This document shows positions 37,188 to 45,618 of a DNA stretch of 64,000 nt, one piece after another; positions within the stretch are counted from its first letter, which is position 1, and every line of letters starts with the position of its first letter. The translations under genes and the position numbers were made by a program. Under the pieces are notes generated by a model that made no database searches, had not been told where the DNA came from, and worked only from the letters and a program-made list of their open reading frames with translations. Source of the stretch: an uncultured Collinsella sp. Lineage in GTDB: Bacteria > Actinomycetota > Coriobacteriia > Coriobacteriales > Coriobacteriaceae. The stretch covers positions 1-64,000 of the forward strand of contig UQPP01000005.1 in NCBI GenBank assembly GCA_900543025.1. The letters run 5' to 3'.

Positions 37188-37889
37188 ATGATCGAGATGA
37201 ATGCTGTTGCCGCCGGCACCGAGCTCGACGCGGCGCGTGACGCGGGCCGCGAGGGCGTGTCCGCGGGCTGGTGCGCATGGAGTGCGGGCGATGCTTCGCT
37301 GACGTTTTCGCTGGTCGTGCGCCCGGATGTGAACATGCATGCCTTCCACGGCCTGCCGTTTGTGGCGGCGATGGGCATGATGGATGCGCTTGTGGGCACG
37401 GCTTCGACGCCGGGGTTGGGCCTTGCCGGTAAGGTGGGCATTGAGTGGCCGAGCGATATCGTGTGCGGTGCGCCTGCGTTTGAGACGTCGCTCGCGCGTG
37501 TTGCCGTGAACGGCGGTGCCGGTGCTGCGGGCATGTTCGGTGCCGTGACGGTGGATATTGAGCGTGCGGCGCTGGGTGAGCTCGGTGTAGATGTGGCCGG
37601 CGAAGCGCTGGTCGAGGCGCTGGCCGCCGCCGTGCTGGCCCGCGTGGACGCCTGGGCGGTTGTTGCCAACACGCCGCAGGGCGCCGCGGGGCCGCTGGCC
37701 CCCGTGCTGGGCGAGTACTTCGACATGGTGCCGCTGCTGGGCCGCCAAGTTGCGGCGGTGTCGCCCAATGGCTTGCCGCTTGCGGTCGGTGTGTTTGCGG
37801 GCTTGGACATCTGGGGCCGCGCGACCATCAAGACCGATGCCGGCGAGCAGGAGTTTCCGCCCGAGGCTGTACGAATTCGCGGTCTGTAA
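37188..37889 (+). CDS. divergent biotin-protein-ligase-like (BirA-fold) protein
   Basis: 233 residues. The order of motifs follows the BirA catalytic domain: SLVVRPD, GIEWPSDIV in place of KWPNDL, the GGAGAAGMFGAVTVDIE strand, and a C-terminal SH3-like part with LDIWGRATIKTDAGEQEFPPEAVRI. The GRGRxGR nucleotide loop is not recognisable (AGREGVSAGW stands there), and no lysine equivalent to the catalytic one after WPNDL is seen. It may have lost ligase activity. The ATG directly follows the folP-folK stop, so the two are co-translated. Confidence 0.7.
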   Translation: MIEMNAVAAGTELDAARDAGREGVSAGWCAWSAGDASLTFSLVVRPDVNMHAFHGLPFVAAMGMMDALVGTASTPGLGLAGKVGIEWPSDIVCGAPAFETSLARVAVNGGAGAAGMFGAVTVDIERAALGELGVDVAGEALVEALAAAVLARVDAWAVVANTPQGAAGPLAPVLGEYFDMVPLLGRQVAAVSPNGLPLAVGVFAGLDIWGRATIKTDAGEQEFPPEAVRIRGL

Positions 37890-37929
37890 CGCGGGGCACT
37901 TGCGCTCAAAGATGACGATGACAACAAGA

Positions 37930-37960
37930 CCCTCCTCGGCCTGCACCGGGGAGGGGCTTT
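37930..37960 (+). terminator. probable terminator of the folate operon
   Basis: CCCTCCTCGG and CCGGGGAGGG pair (one G-T) around CTGCA-type loop, followed by GCTTT. The T-run is short. Confidence 0.55.
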
Positions 37961-37986
37961 GCGTGACTGCGGGGTAGCACCTCGGA

Positions 37987-38029
37987 CCTATTCCTCAAAA
38001 CTGAAAATTTTTCGATTTTGAGGAATAGG
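37987..38029. repeat. perfect 14-bp inverted repeat beyond coaX
   Basis: CCTATTCCTCAAAA and TTTTGAGGAATAGG flank an AT-rich 15-base loop containing AAAATTTTTCGA. It lies past the 3' end of coaX and could be part of its transcript end, though no T-run follows. Confidence 0.7.
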
Positions 38030-38086
38030 CTTGGCGAGCATTTGCGGGGACTGTGGCATCGGGCGTGCTTGACTTAAGCCCCTGCT

Positions 38087-38860
38087 CTATCCCAGCTCCT
38101 GCATGCGGCGGTAGATTTCGCAGATGCCTTTGATGGTGAGTTGGCCGTCGACTATGTCGAAGGCGTCGGTCGAATCGGCGACGATGCTGGCGAGGCCGCC
38201 CGTGGCGATAACGGTGGCATCCTCGCGCCCTAGCTCGCGCTTCATGCGCGCGACCAGGCCCTCGGCCATGGCGGCGGCGCCCGTCACGGCGCCCACCTTG
38301 ATGCACTCCTCGGTATCGCGGCCGATGGCATGCTCGGGCACCTCGAGCGGAACGCTGGCGAGCTTGGCGGCTCGGGCGGCGAGCGCGTCCATCGAAATGC
38401 GGATGCCCGGCGCAATCGCTCCACCAATGTAATAACCGTCCTCATCGATGACGTCGATATTGGTCGCGGTGCCAAAGTCCACCACGATTGCCGGCGCGCC
38501 GTAGAAGGTCTCGGCCGCAACGGCGTTAGCGACGCGATCGGCGCCTACGGCCTGGGGACGCGCCGCGCGCAGCTTGGTCACCGCGGCCGTCTGCGGCCCG
38601 ATAACGATGGCGTCCGCGGCAATGCGGTCGGCCACAGTGTGCCACTCGCGCGAGAGCTGCGGCACCACGCCGGCGAAGGCGATCGCGTCGACCGCGTCGA
38701 GCGAGAGGCCGTACATCTTAAAGAAGCCCATCAGGCGCACATGGATCTCGTCGGCGGTATAGGAGCGGTCGGTGGGCATGCGCCACGACTGCACCAGCTC
38801 GTCTCCGTCAAACAGGCCCACGGCCGTCTGCGTGTTTCCCATATCGATAGCGAGCAGCAT
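38087..38860 (-). CDS. coaX: type III pantothenate kinase
   Basis: First step of coenzyme A synthesis, phosphorylating pantothenate; CoaX needs a monovalent cation and resists feedback by CoA. 257 residues. Motifs: MLLAIDMGNTQTAVGLF, GADRVANAVAA, the VVDFGTATNIDVI phosphate loop and GGAIAPGIRISMDALAARAA. The start at 38860 (GGGAG six bases before) is chosen over 38881. No other CoA gene is near. It faces the folate operon tail to tail. Confidence 0.96.
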   Translation of the reverse strand: MLLAIDMGNTQTAVGLFDGDELVQSWRMPTDRSYTADEIHVRLMGFFKMYGLSLDAVDAIAFAGVVPQLSREWHTVADRIAADAIVIGPQTAAVTKLRAARPQAVGADRVANAVAAETFYGAPAIVVDFGTATNIDVIDEDGYYIGGAIAPGIRISMDALAARAAKLASVPLEVPEHAIGRDTEECIKVGAVTGAAAMAEGLVARMKRELGREDATVIATGGLASIVADSTDAFDIVDGQLTIKGICEIYRRMQELG

Positions 38861-39057
38861 GTCTACTCCCGGTGTTGGCATAAAAGGACGCGCACCATTG
38901 TATACGCGCCGTCGACGGCGCTCGGCCGCGATTCGTTTACGGTGATAGGGGCTGAGGGGTTTTAAATATGAAGGAATTATGCTCTACGAGATTTTCCTTG
39001 CCGTTTACCGAACTCCCGCGTAATATTCTTTCTTGCGCACATGAGGCGCCCAGACAT

Positions 39058-39134
39058 TGCGGGGTGGAGCAGTCTGGTAGCTCGCCGGGCTCATAACCCG
39101 GAGGTCGTAGGTTCAAATCCTGCCCCCGCGACCA
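39058..39134 (+). tRNA. initiator tRNA-Met (CAT)
   Basis: 77 bases including encoded CCA. Acceptor TGCGGGG pairs with CCCCGCG except position 1, where T1 faces G72, a non-Watson-Crick pair as expected of formyl-Met initiators (E. coli has C1-A72). The anticodon stem-loop CCGGG-CTCATAA-CCCGG has the three G-C pairs of initiators; anticodon CAT at 39092-39094. The T-arm is GTAGG-TTCAAAT-CCTGC. Confidence 0.95.
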
Positions 39135-39143
39135 AGAACTTGC

Positions 39144-39174
39144 AGCTCGTCGGCCTAGCCGGCGAGCTTTTTTG
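39144..39174 (+). terminator. terminator after the initiator tRNA
   Basis: AGCTCGTCGGC pairs with GCCGGCGAGCT (one mismatch) and TTTTTT follows, nine bases past the CCA end. Confidence 0.88.
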
Positions 39175-39221
39175 TTATTTCGGGACCGTGTTTTCGGTCC
39201 AATTCTCGGCCTCTCAAACAA

Positions 39222-39521
39222 AATCTCGACCTGTAACATCTAGACCCGATTTAGGCGGCTAGGTGTTACAGATCGAGATATACCGGTGGGTTGGGTCCCG
39301 TTTGTCTAAATCTGTAACACGAGGGACGGTTTTTGCCGAGTAACCGTTACAGATTGAGATTTTCTAGCAGGCGGGTTTGGTTCGTCTCGATCTGTAACAG
39401 ATAGGGGCCAAAAGTGGGCCTAGCTGTTACAGATCTAGATTGTTGAGGATGGGCCGAGAGGAATGTCTCGATCTGTAACAGTAAGACCCAGTTTTGCCGC
39501 GTAACTGTTACAGATTGAGAT
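39222..39521. repeat. array of four hairpins with an ~81-bp period
   Basis: Four inverted-repeat units start at about 39222, 39304, 39384 and 39465. Each has a left arm of the type TCTCGATCTGTAACA and a right arm TGTTACAGATTGAGA about 24 bases apart; loops resemble one another (e.g. GACCCAGTTTTGCCGCG, GGACGGTTTTTGCCGAG). Spacers of 22-24 bases between units are G-rich. So eight half-sites alternate in direction about every 40 bases. No gene is present. The remaining bases to the reductase gene (39522-39667) show nothing clear beyond a GCCGCCCCGCCC patch. Confidence 0.9.
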
Positions 39522-39667
39522 AAACCGACGGGCCGCCCCGCCCATCCCCATCCACCTGCCGCTACCTGCTGTCCGCCGATTTCCGTTGTGCCGCTGTACC
39601 CCCATGCCATATCCTCTAGACAACTACGCGGCATCATCGCCGCCGCGCCTACAAGAGAGGAATATCC

Positions 39668-41698
39668 ATGACCGCACCTGCATCCAAGTTGCTCCAGCCC
39701 ATTACGGTTGGCCCCCTTGAGCTCAAGAACCGCATTATGTTCCCGCCGCTGACCACCGGCTACGAGGAGCGCGACGGTTCCATCGGCGAGCGCAGCCTGG
39801 CTTTTTACGAGCGCCTGGCCCGTGGCGGCGTGAGCTACATCGTCATCGGCGACGTTGCTCCCGTCATGACCGCAAGCCCCACGCCCAAGCTGGCAACCGA
39901 CGCCCAGATCCCCACGTTTAAGGCCCTGGCCGATGCCGTCCACAAGCACGGCGCCAAGGTCGCGCTGCAGCTGTTCCACCCCGAGTACGACGTGCCCGGT
40001 GTCGGCCGCATGGTCATGGGATCCATGGCTGCCGCCAAGGCCGCGCAGGAGGCCAAGGCCGCTGGCGACGAGGAGACCTTTGCCGCCAAGATGGCCGAGT
40101 CCAACGAGATTCGCAACCAGGCCTACGCCAAGCTGCACCACGACATGCAGCACTTTGTGAACGAGGCGAGCGTAGAGCAACTTACCCAGATCAAGGAGGC
40201 CATCGCTGCCTCGGCCGCTCGCGCGCAGCAGGCCGGGATCGATGCCATCGAGGTCCACGGCGACCGTCTGGTGGGTTCGCTGTGCTCGGCAATCCTCAAC
40301 CAGCGCACCGACGAGTACGGCGGCTCGTTCGAGAACCGCGTTCGCTACGCGCTGGAGGTCGTCGCTGCCATTAAGGAAGCCGCGCCGCAGCTGATGGTGG
40401 AGTACAAGCTCCCCGTGATCATGGAGAACCCCGACGGCACGCCGCGCGGCAAGGGCGGCCTGCAGCCCGACGAGGCCTGCGAGTTCGCCAAGCTGCTCGA
40501 GGGCGCGGGCATCGACATGATCCAGGTCGCGCAGGCCAACCACACCGGCAACATGGGAGACACCATTCCGCCCATGGGCGCCATGCCCTACAACTGGACG
40601 CTGCCCGTGGCCGAGCGCGTCAAGGCCCTGGTTTCCGTGCCGGTGGCAACCGTCGGCCGTGTTGTCTCGGTCGAGGCCGGCGAGAAGATTCTGGAAGACG
40701 GCGCGGCCGACATCATCGCCTACGGCCGCTCGCTCATGTGCGACCCCGACATTGCGCTGAAGGCCGCCACCGGCGAGCCCATCCGCGAGTGCCTCAACTG
40801 CAACAAGGGCTGTGTCGATGCGATTCAAAACCGCAAGTACATCTCGTGCGTGCTCAACGCCGAGAACGGCGACGAGGCGACCATCGCCATCAAGCCGGGC
40901 GAGGGTGACAAGAAGATCGCTGTGGTGGGCGGCGGTATTGCCGGCCTGGAGGCCGCGCGCGTGGCGGCCAAGCGTGGCTACGACGTGACCGTCTACGAGG
41001 CGAGCGATCACTTGGGCGGCCAGATTGTGCTGGCGGCTGCGCCCCCGCGCAAGGACGAGATCATGCGTTCCGTCGAGTACTACGAGAAGATTCTGCCTGG
41101 CCTGGGCGTAAAGGTCGAGCTCAACCACGTTGCTAGCCCCGCGGACCTCAACGCCGCCGACGCTGCGATTGTGGCTGTGGGCGCACACGACGTGGTCATC
41201 CCCGTTCCGGGTGCCGACTCGGACAAGGTCGTCTCGAGCTGGGACGTGCTGGCCGGCAAGGTGGAGCTCAGCGGCCGCGTCGCCGTCATTGGTGGTGGCC
41301 TGGTGGGCACCGAGACTGCCGAGTATCTGCTGCAGCACGGCTGCGAGGTGGCGATCGTGGAGATGCTCGACAAGATTGCCGCGGGCGAGTCCGAGACCAT
41401 TCTACCGCTGATTATGAGCGACTTTGCAGAGCACAACGTGGAGCAGCATGTTAAGACCCGCCTGACCGCCATTTCCGACGAGGGCGTGGAGGCCATTCGC
41501 ACCACCGAGGACGGCACCGAGGAGCCGGTGAAGATCGCCTGCGATTACGTGGTGATGGCCGTGGGCTCCAAGGCCAACGCGTTTGACCTGGATGGCGTGA
41601 CGGTGCCCGTGACCTGCGTGGGCGACTGCTCGGGTGAGCGCACCGCCGACATTGCGAGCGCCATTCGCACGGCGTATCACGCGGCCAACGAGCTGTAG
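39668..41698 (+). CDS. OYE/FAD enoate-reductase-type oxidoreductase (2,4-dienoyl-CoA reductase family)
   Basis: 676 residues. Residues 1-365 form an Old-Yellow-Enzyme FMN barrel (LKNRIMFPPLTTGY, EVHGD, TDEYGGSFENR). Cys375/378/382/394 (CX2CX3CX11C) bind a 4Fe-4S cluster. The C-terminal half binds FAD (VAVVGGGIAGLEAARVA, near 415) and NAD (VAVIGGGLVGTETAEYL). This is the build of enoate and 2,4-dienoyl-CoA reductases and of several gut steroid or phenolic reductases; the substrate is unknown. The EVHGD motif has Asp where many relatives have a second His or Ala. AGAGAGGAA lies before the ATG. It stands alone with a terminator. Confidence 0.92.
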   Translation: MTAPASKLLQPITVGPLELKNRIMFPPLTTGYEERDGSIGERSLAFYERLARGGVSYIVIGDVAPVMTASPTPKLATDAQIPTFKALADAVHKHGAKVALQLFHPEYDVPGVGRMVMGSMAAAKAAQEAKAAGDEETFAAKMAESNEIRNQAYAKLHHDMQHFVNEASVEQLTQIKEAIAASAARAQQAGIDAIEVHGDRLVGSLCSAILNQRTDEYGGSFENRVRYALEVVAAIKEAAPQLMVEYKLPVIMENPDGTPRGKGGLQPDEACEFAKLLEGAGIDMIQVAQANHTGNMGDTIPPMGAMPYNWTLPVAERVKALVSVPVATVGRVVSVEAGEKILEDGAADIIAYGRSLMCDPDIALKAATGEPIRECLNCNKGCVDAIQNRKYISCVLNAENGDEATIAIKPGEGDKKIAVVGGGIAGLEAARVAAKRGYDVTVYEASDHLGGQIVLAAAPPRKDEIMRSVEYYEKILPGLGVKVELNHVASPADLNAADAAIVAVGAHDVVIPVPGADSDKVVSSWDVLAGKVELSGRVAVIGGGLVGTETAEYLLQHGCEVAIVEMLDKIAAGESETILPLIMSDFAEHNVEQHVKTRLTAISDEGVEAIRTTEDGTEEPVKIACDYVVMAVGSKANAFDLDGVTVPVTCVGDCSGERTADIASAIRTAYHAANEL

Positions 41699-41773
41699 TT
41701 GAACATCGCGGCTAGGCGGGGCGGTAGCACGGATTCGTCTCGCCCGGCTGTGTCCCGTCGGGTGTCAACCGGT

Positions 41774-41809
41774 GCGGGGCCTGCAAGCGCAGCAGGTCCC
41801 GCCCTTTTT
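41774..41809 (+). terminator. terminator after the reductase gene
   Basis: GCGGGGCCTGC (41774-41784) pairs with GCAGGTCCCGC (41792-41802), followed by CCTTTTTGTTTT. Confidence 0.88.
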
Positions 41810-42138
41810 GTTTTGCTCCGGTGGATGGCAATGCGCGGTAATCATGAGGAGTGAGGACGTCTACTGCCTTGCAGATCACTCAAAATTATTGGGGGAGGGG
41901 TTAATAACTATATCCTCTATACCGAAGGACATAAAGAGATGCCAATTTTGTTGACAAGCGAATGACGATTAGCTGCGAGTCAGCTACCAGCGTAAATAAT
42001 CGATAAAGAAATGTCGTAATTTGGTGCCAAATGCCCAGATAACGCCGCGTCTATTTTAATTAACTGCTTTGAGCAAACAGTAAAATGCTACTATCTAACT
42101 TGCACGTAAGAAAGCAGATTAACGGTTAAGGCTAAGAA
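41810..42138 (+). promoter_or_regulatory. AT-rich upstream region of the HTH gene
   Basis: About 330 bases with visibly lower GC than both flanks. I see no gene and no long repeat, only small ones such as GCTGCGAGTCAGC (41971-41983). It probably holds the promoter of the HTH gene; TAAAAT at 42079-42084 or TACTAT at 42088-42093 are -10 candidates. The low GC is consistent with a control region or with insertion of foreign DNA. Confidence 0.4.
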
Positions 42139-42543
42139 GTGGCAGGTATGTCGGAAGCAACTAGGACTCGCACGCATGCGCCTGAGGTTAGGCAGCGCGC
42201 CGTCGAGATCCTCCAAGAGGGGGTCGGTCATCGCGCCCTCGCCGCGGGGCTTGGCATTCCCCAGGCCACGGCTCGTCAGTGGGCCCGCGCGTATGCCGTG
42301 GGCGGTGCCGACGCCGTTCTCAATGCCGGTTCGCATCATCACACCTATTCGTACGACGTAAAGCTCGCTGTGGTTAAGGACCGTCTGGAAAACGGCTTGA
42401 CGGTTCGCGAGGCCATGATCAAGCACAAGATTCCCAGCGAGTTTTCGGTCAAGGCTTGGTGCCGTCAGTACCGCGAGAGCGGTGAGTCCGCACTGGTCGA
42501 TAAGCCGCGCGGTCGCAAGCCGCGCGTTAAAAAGGCGGAATAG
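42139..42543 (+). CDS. double helix-turn-helix DNA-binding protein, transposase-OrfA-like
   Basis: 134 residues from GTG 42139 (AAGG seven bases before); ATG 42148 is an alternative. Two HTH units are visible, RAVEILQEGVGHRALAAGLG...ARQWARAY (about 18-55) and LAVVKDRLENGLTVREAMIKH...VKAWCRQY (about 75-112), followed by a basic tail (KPRGRKPRVKKAE). This is the plan of IS3-type OrfA proteins, but no OrfB or terminal repeats follow; a terminator comes next. It may be a domesticated regulator, perhaps of the hydrogenase operon 180 bases downstream. Confidence 0.75.
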   Translation: MAGMSEATRTRTHAPEVRQRAVEILQEGVGHRALAAGLGIPQATARQWARAYAVGGADAVLNAGSHHHTYSYDVKLAVVKDRLENGLTVREAMIKHKIPSEFSVKAWCRQYRESGESALVDKPRGRKPRVKKAE

Positions 42544-42555
42544 CAAACGGGATGG

Positions 42556-42579
42556 TGCGCCCACAGGGGCGCATTTTTC
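42556..42579 (+). terminator. terminator after the HTH gene
   Basis: TGCGCCC-ACA-(G)GGGCGCA stem-loop followed by TTTTT. Confidence 0.85.
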
Positions 42580-42668
42580 TTGCCGCCTCTCTGCTCCAAA
42601 GCGGACGTGCCCTTACCCCGTACGCCTAAAACTCCCCAGTTGACCGAAAACCTGCCGTCGCTACTCCT

Positions 42669-42695
42669 CAATTGAGCTATAACGTTAAACAATTG
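42669..42695 (+). promoter_or_regulatory. putative promoter/operator of the hydrogenase operon
   Basis: Two CAATTG palindromes (42669-42674 and 42690-42695), 21 bases apart, enclose TATAAC (42678-42683), a possible -10 box, about 40 bases before the start. Two turns of spacing would suit a dimeric regulator. Confidence 0.35.
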
Positions 42696-42723
42696 CAGCG
42701 TTTTTGCATGGGGGAGTGATGGT

Positions 42724-45606
42724 ATGACGCTACTGTATTTCCTTACCCTGTTTCCGCTGGTACCGGCGCTGGGCATGCTGTTCGCGCGCGGCGACCGCGC
42801 CCGCGATGCGGTGGGGCTTATAGGTTCCGGCATTATTATGGCGGTGACAGTTGTAGTCGCCGTCATGTTTTTTGGCACGGGTCCGCAGAGCTTTGAGGTT
42901 GCCCCCGGCACCTCGCATGTGCTCTCGATCGTCAGCTCCGTTATCGACGTCATCCTGTGCGCCGTCATCCTGTACAACGCGTACAAATATAGGAACGCGC
43001 TCACCACGGTGCTCGGCATAGTCCAGCTGGTGGGCTCGCTCGCCTTTGCAGCCATGACGTTGCCCGCGGCCGAAGCCGTCACGGCGACGCCGCTCTACCT
43101 AGACTACATGAGCGTGATCATGGTCCTCGCCGTCGGCATCGTCGGCAGCCTTATCTGTATCTACGCTTTGGGCTACATGAAGGACTTCCAGGCCCATGAT
43201 GAGCACGAGGCCGCGCTGCGCGGGCAGACCGCGCCCGACCGTCGTCCGCAGTTCCTGGCGCTTATGTTCCTGTTCCTCTCGGCCATGTTCGTCATCGTGA
43301 CGAGCGACAACCTTGAGTGGCTGTTCTGCGGCTGGGAAATCACCACCGTGTGCTCGTTCCTTATGATTGGCTATACGCGCACGCCCGAGGCCATCAAGAA
43401 CGCCTTTAACCAGATCATCCTCAACATGCTGGGCGGCATCGCGTTTTTGGCCGGACTCATGTACCTGCACGTTAACGGCATGCCGCTGACCATCTCGGGC
43501 ATGATTGAGCTTTCCGGCGCCGGAACCGCGCAGTCCGCGCTGCTGGTGATGCCGGTCATCCTGTTGTTGCTCGCCGCGCTCACCAAGGCCGCACAGATGC
43601 CGTTCCACACTTGGCTGTTGGGTGCCATGGTTGCCCCCACGCCCACGAGCGCCCTGCTGCACTCGTCAACCATGGTCAAAGCCGGCGTGTTCCTGATGGT
43701 CAAGCTGAGCCCGCTCTATGCCATCTATCCCGTGACCGGCTTTATGGTCACGAGCGTGGGCGCCATCACGTTTTTGCTCGCTGCCCTTATGGCCATCTCG
43801 CAGAGCAATGCCAAGCGCGTGCTCGCGTACTCCACCATTTCCAACTTGGGCCTCATCAGTGCTTGCTTGGGTGTCGGCGCGCCCGAGGCCGTATGGGCGG
43901 CCATCTTCCTGATCCTGTTCCACACGGTGGCAAAGTCGCTGCTGTTCCTGTGCGTGGGCACGGCCGAGCATCATATCGGCAGCCGCAATATCGAGGACAT
44001 GGACGGTATGTTCAGCCGCATGCCGCACCTGACGCGCCTGATGATGCTGGGCATCATGGGCATGTTTGTGGCGCCGTTTGGCATGCTCGTGTCCAAGTGG
44101 GGCGCTCTGGTGGCGTTCGCGCAGACCGGCAACGTGCTCATGATCATGGTGCTTGCCTTTGGCTCGGCCGCGACCTTCTTCTTCTGGGGCAAGTGGCTTG
44201 CCAAGCTTTCGGGCGTCGACCCCACGGCTCAAAACGTTGAGGTCAATGTCCATAAGACCGAATGGATGGCCCTCAACACCATCGCCGCGCTGCTGATTCT
44301 GTGCTGCGTGGCGTTCCCGGTTATCTCGAGCGGTCTGGTGTCGCCTTACTTGGCCATGGTGTTTGGCCGCGTGCCGTACGTTATTGGCAAGGACGCCATG
44401 TACCTGATGGTGGTTATCGTGGCGTTTATCGCCGTGGTGCTGCTGACTTCATTCCGCGTGAGCAACAAACCGCACGTCAACGTGTACCTTTCGGGCGTGG
44501 GGACCGACAAATATCGCCATTTCCGCGGCTCGATGGGACACGAGGTGAAGGCCGAAAAGCGCAATTGGTACTCGGAGGACGCCCTTGGCGAGAAGCGTAT
44601 TGGCCCCGCGGGTAGCGTCGTGTGCTGCAGCATTATCTTGTTTGCGCTGCTGTGTTGCGCGTGGATTGGGCCCGAGCGACTTGCCATGAGTGCGCCCTCG
44701 GTGCTGCGCGGCAAGTATTTTGAAGGTTCGGGCGTCGTGGGCATTTTTATTGGCACCGTGGCATTTGCCTTACTGGCGCCGCTTGTGGGCGGCCTGATCG
44801 ACGGCGTTGACCGCAAACTTTCGGCCCGCATGCAGGGCCGCGTGGGCCCGCGCCTGCTCCAGCCTTTCTACGATGTGGCCAAGCTGCTGCGCAAGGCCCC
44901 CGCCAGCGTAAACACCATGGACGATACCTACATGGCGTGCGCGCTCATCTTTACCGTGGTGGGCGGCGGCATCTTTGTGTCGGGTTCCAACACGCTGTTG
45001 TGCGCTTTTATGGTGACCCTCGCTGCGATCTTTGTGGTGTTGGCGTCCGCCTCGACGCAAAGCCCGTTTGCCCAGGTCGGCGCCGACCGTGAGCTGCTGC
45101 AGGTCATGAGTTACGAGCCCGCCGTTTTGCTGATGAGCGTGGGCCTGTACCTTGCCACCGACAGCTTCGATTCCATCGCCGTGACGGGGCAGTCGGCCCC
45201 CATCATCGTGTACAGCGCGCCCATTTTCCTCGCGCTGCTCGCGGTGCTCACCATCAAGCTGCGCAAGTCGCCGTTTGACCTTTCGTACTCGCATCACGCG
45301 CATCAGGAGATCGTCCAGGGCGTCGCCACCGAGATGAGCGGCGGCACGCTGGCCAAGATGACCCTTATGCACTGGTGCGAGACCGTGCTGTTTTTGATGT
45401 GGGTGGGCATGTTCTTTGTTTGGGACAACCCGGTGAGCTGGGTCGTAGCCCTGGTCGTGATGGCCGCGACGTACTTTGTCGAGGTGCTGATCGATAACAC
45501 CTTCGCACGCAGCACCTGGCGCAGCTGCTTTAGGCTCGGCTGGGGCGTGGCGCTGGTGTTTGGCCTGCTCAACCTTATGCCCATCCTCGTCGACGTGTTT
45601 ATTTAG
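42724..45606 (+). CDS. echA: Ech-type hydrogenase membrane protein, EchA-EchB fusion
   Basis: 960 residues joining two membrane subunits that are separate in known Ech hydrogenases. Residues 1 to about 640 are the NuoL/EchA proton-pump-like part (block ITTVCSFLMIGYTRTPEAIKN, and AALTKAAQMPFHTWLLGAMV with its conserved Lys, and LLHSSTMVKAGVF). From about 680, GGLIDGVDRKLSARMQGRVG, then VGADRELLQVMSYEP and RKSPFDLS mark NuoH/EchB, which anchors the soluble arm. The frame has no stop between them. GGGGGAG precedes the ATG. It is the first of five genes. Confidence 0.92.
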   Translation: MTLLYFLTLFPLVPALGMLFARGDRARDAVGLIGSGIIMAVTVVVAVMFFGTGPQSFEVAPGTSHVLSIVSSVIDVILCAVILYNAYKYRNALTTVLGIVQLVGSLAFAAMTLPAAEAVTATPLYLDYMSVIMVLAVGIVGSLICIYALGYMKDFQAHDEHEAALRGQTAPDRRPQFLALMFLFLSAMFVIVTSDNLEWLFCGWEITTVCSFLMIGYTRTPEAIKNAFNQIILNMLGGIAFLAGLMYLHVNGMPLTISGMIELSGAGTAQSALLVMPVILLLLAALTKAAQMPFHTWLLGAMVAPTPTSALLHSSTMVKAGVFLMVKLSPLYAIYPVTGFMVTSVGAITFLLAALMAISQSNAKRVLAYSTISNLGLISACLGVGAPEAVWAAIFLILFHTVAKSLLFLCVGTAEHHIGSRNIEDMDGMFSRMPHLTRLMMLGIMGMFVAPFGMLVSKWGALVAFAQTGNVLMIMVLAFGSAATFFFWGKWLAKLSGVDPTAQNVEVNVHKTEWMALNTIAALLILCCVAFPVISSGLVSPYLAMVFGRVPYVIGKDAMYLMVVIVAFIAVVLLTSFRVSNKPHVNVYLSGVGTDKYRHFRGSMGHEVKAEKRNWYSEDALGEKRIGPAGSVVCCSIILFALLCCAWIGPERLAMSAPSVLRGKYFEGSGVVGIFIGTVAFALLAPLVGGLIDGVDRKLSARMQGRVGPRLLQPFYDVAKLLRKAPASVNTMDDTYMACALIFTVVGGGIFVSGSNTLLCAFMVTLAAIFVVLASASTQSPFAQVGADRELLQVMSYEPAVLLMSVGLYLATDSFDSIAVTGQSAPIIVYSAPIFLALLAVLTIKLRKSPFDLSYSHHAHQEIVQGVATEMSGGTLAKMTLMHWCETVLFLMWVGMFFVWDNPVSWVVALVVMAATYFVEVLIDNTFARSTWRSCFRLGWGVALVFGLLNLMPILVDVFI

Positions 45607-45618
45607 GAGGCGGCATCC

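Noticed and set aside
39222..39521. Possible CRISPR array (short repeats with ~24-base spacers)
   Set aside because: Repeats alternate in direction, are only about 15-17 bases, the loops resemble one another, and no cas gene is near.
42139..42543. Complete insertion sequence
   Set aside because: Only an OrfA-like HTH gene is present: no integrase-type OrfB, no terminal repeats.
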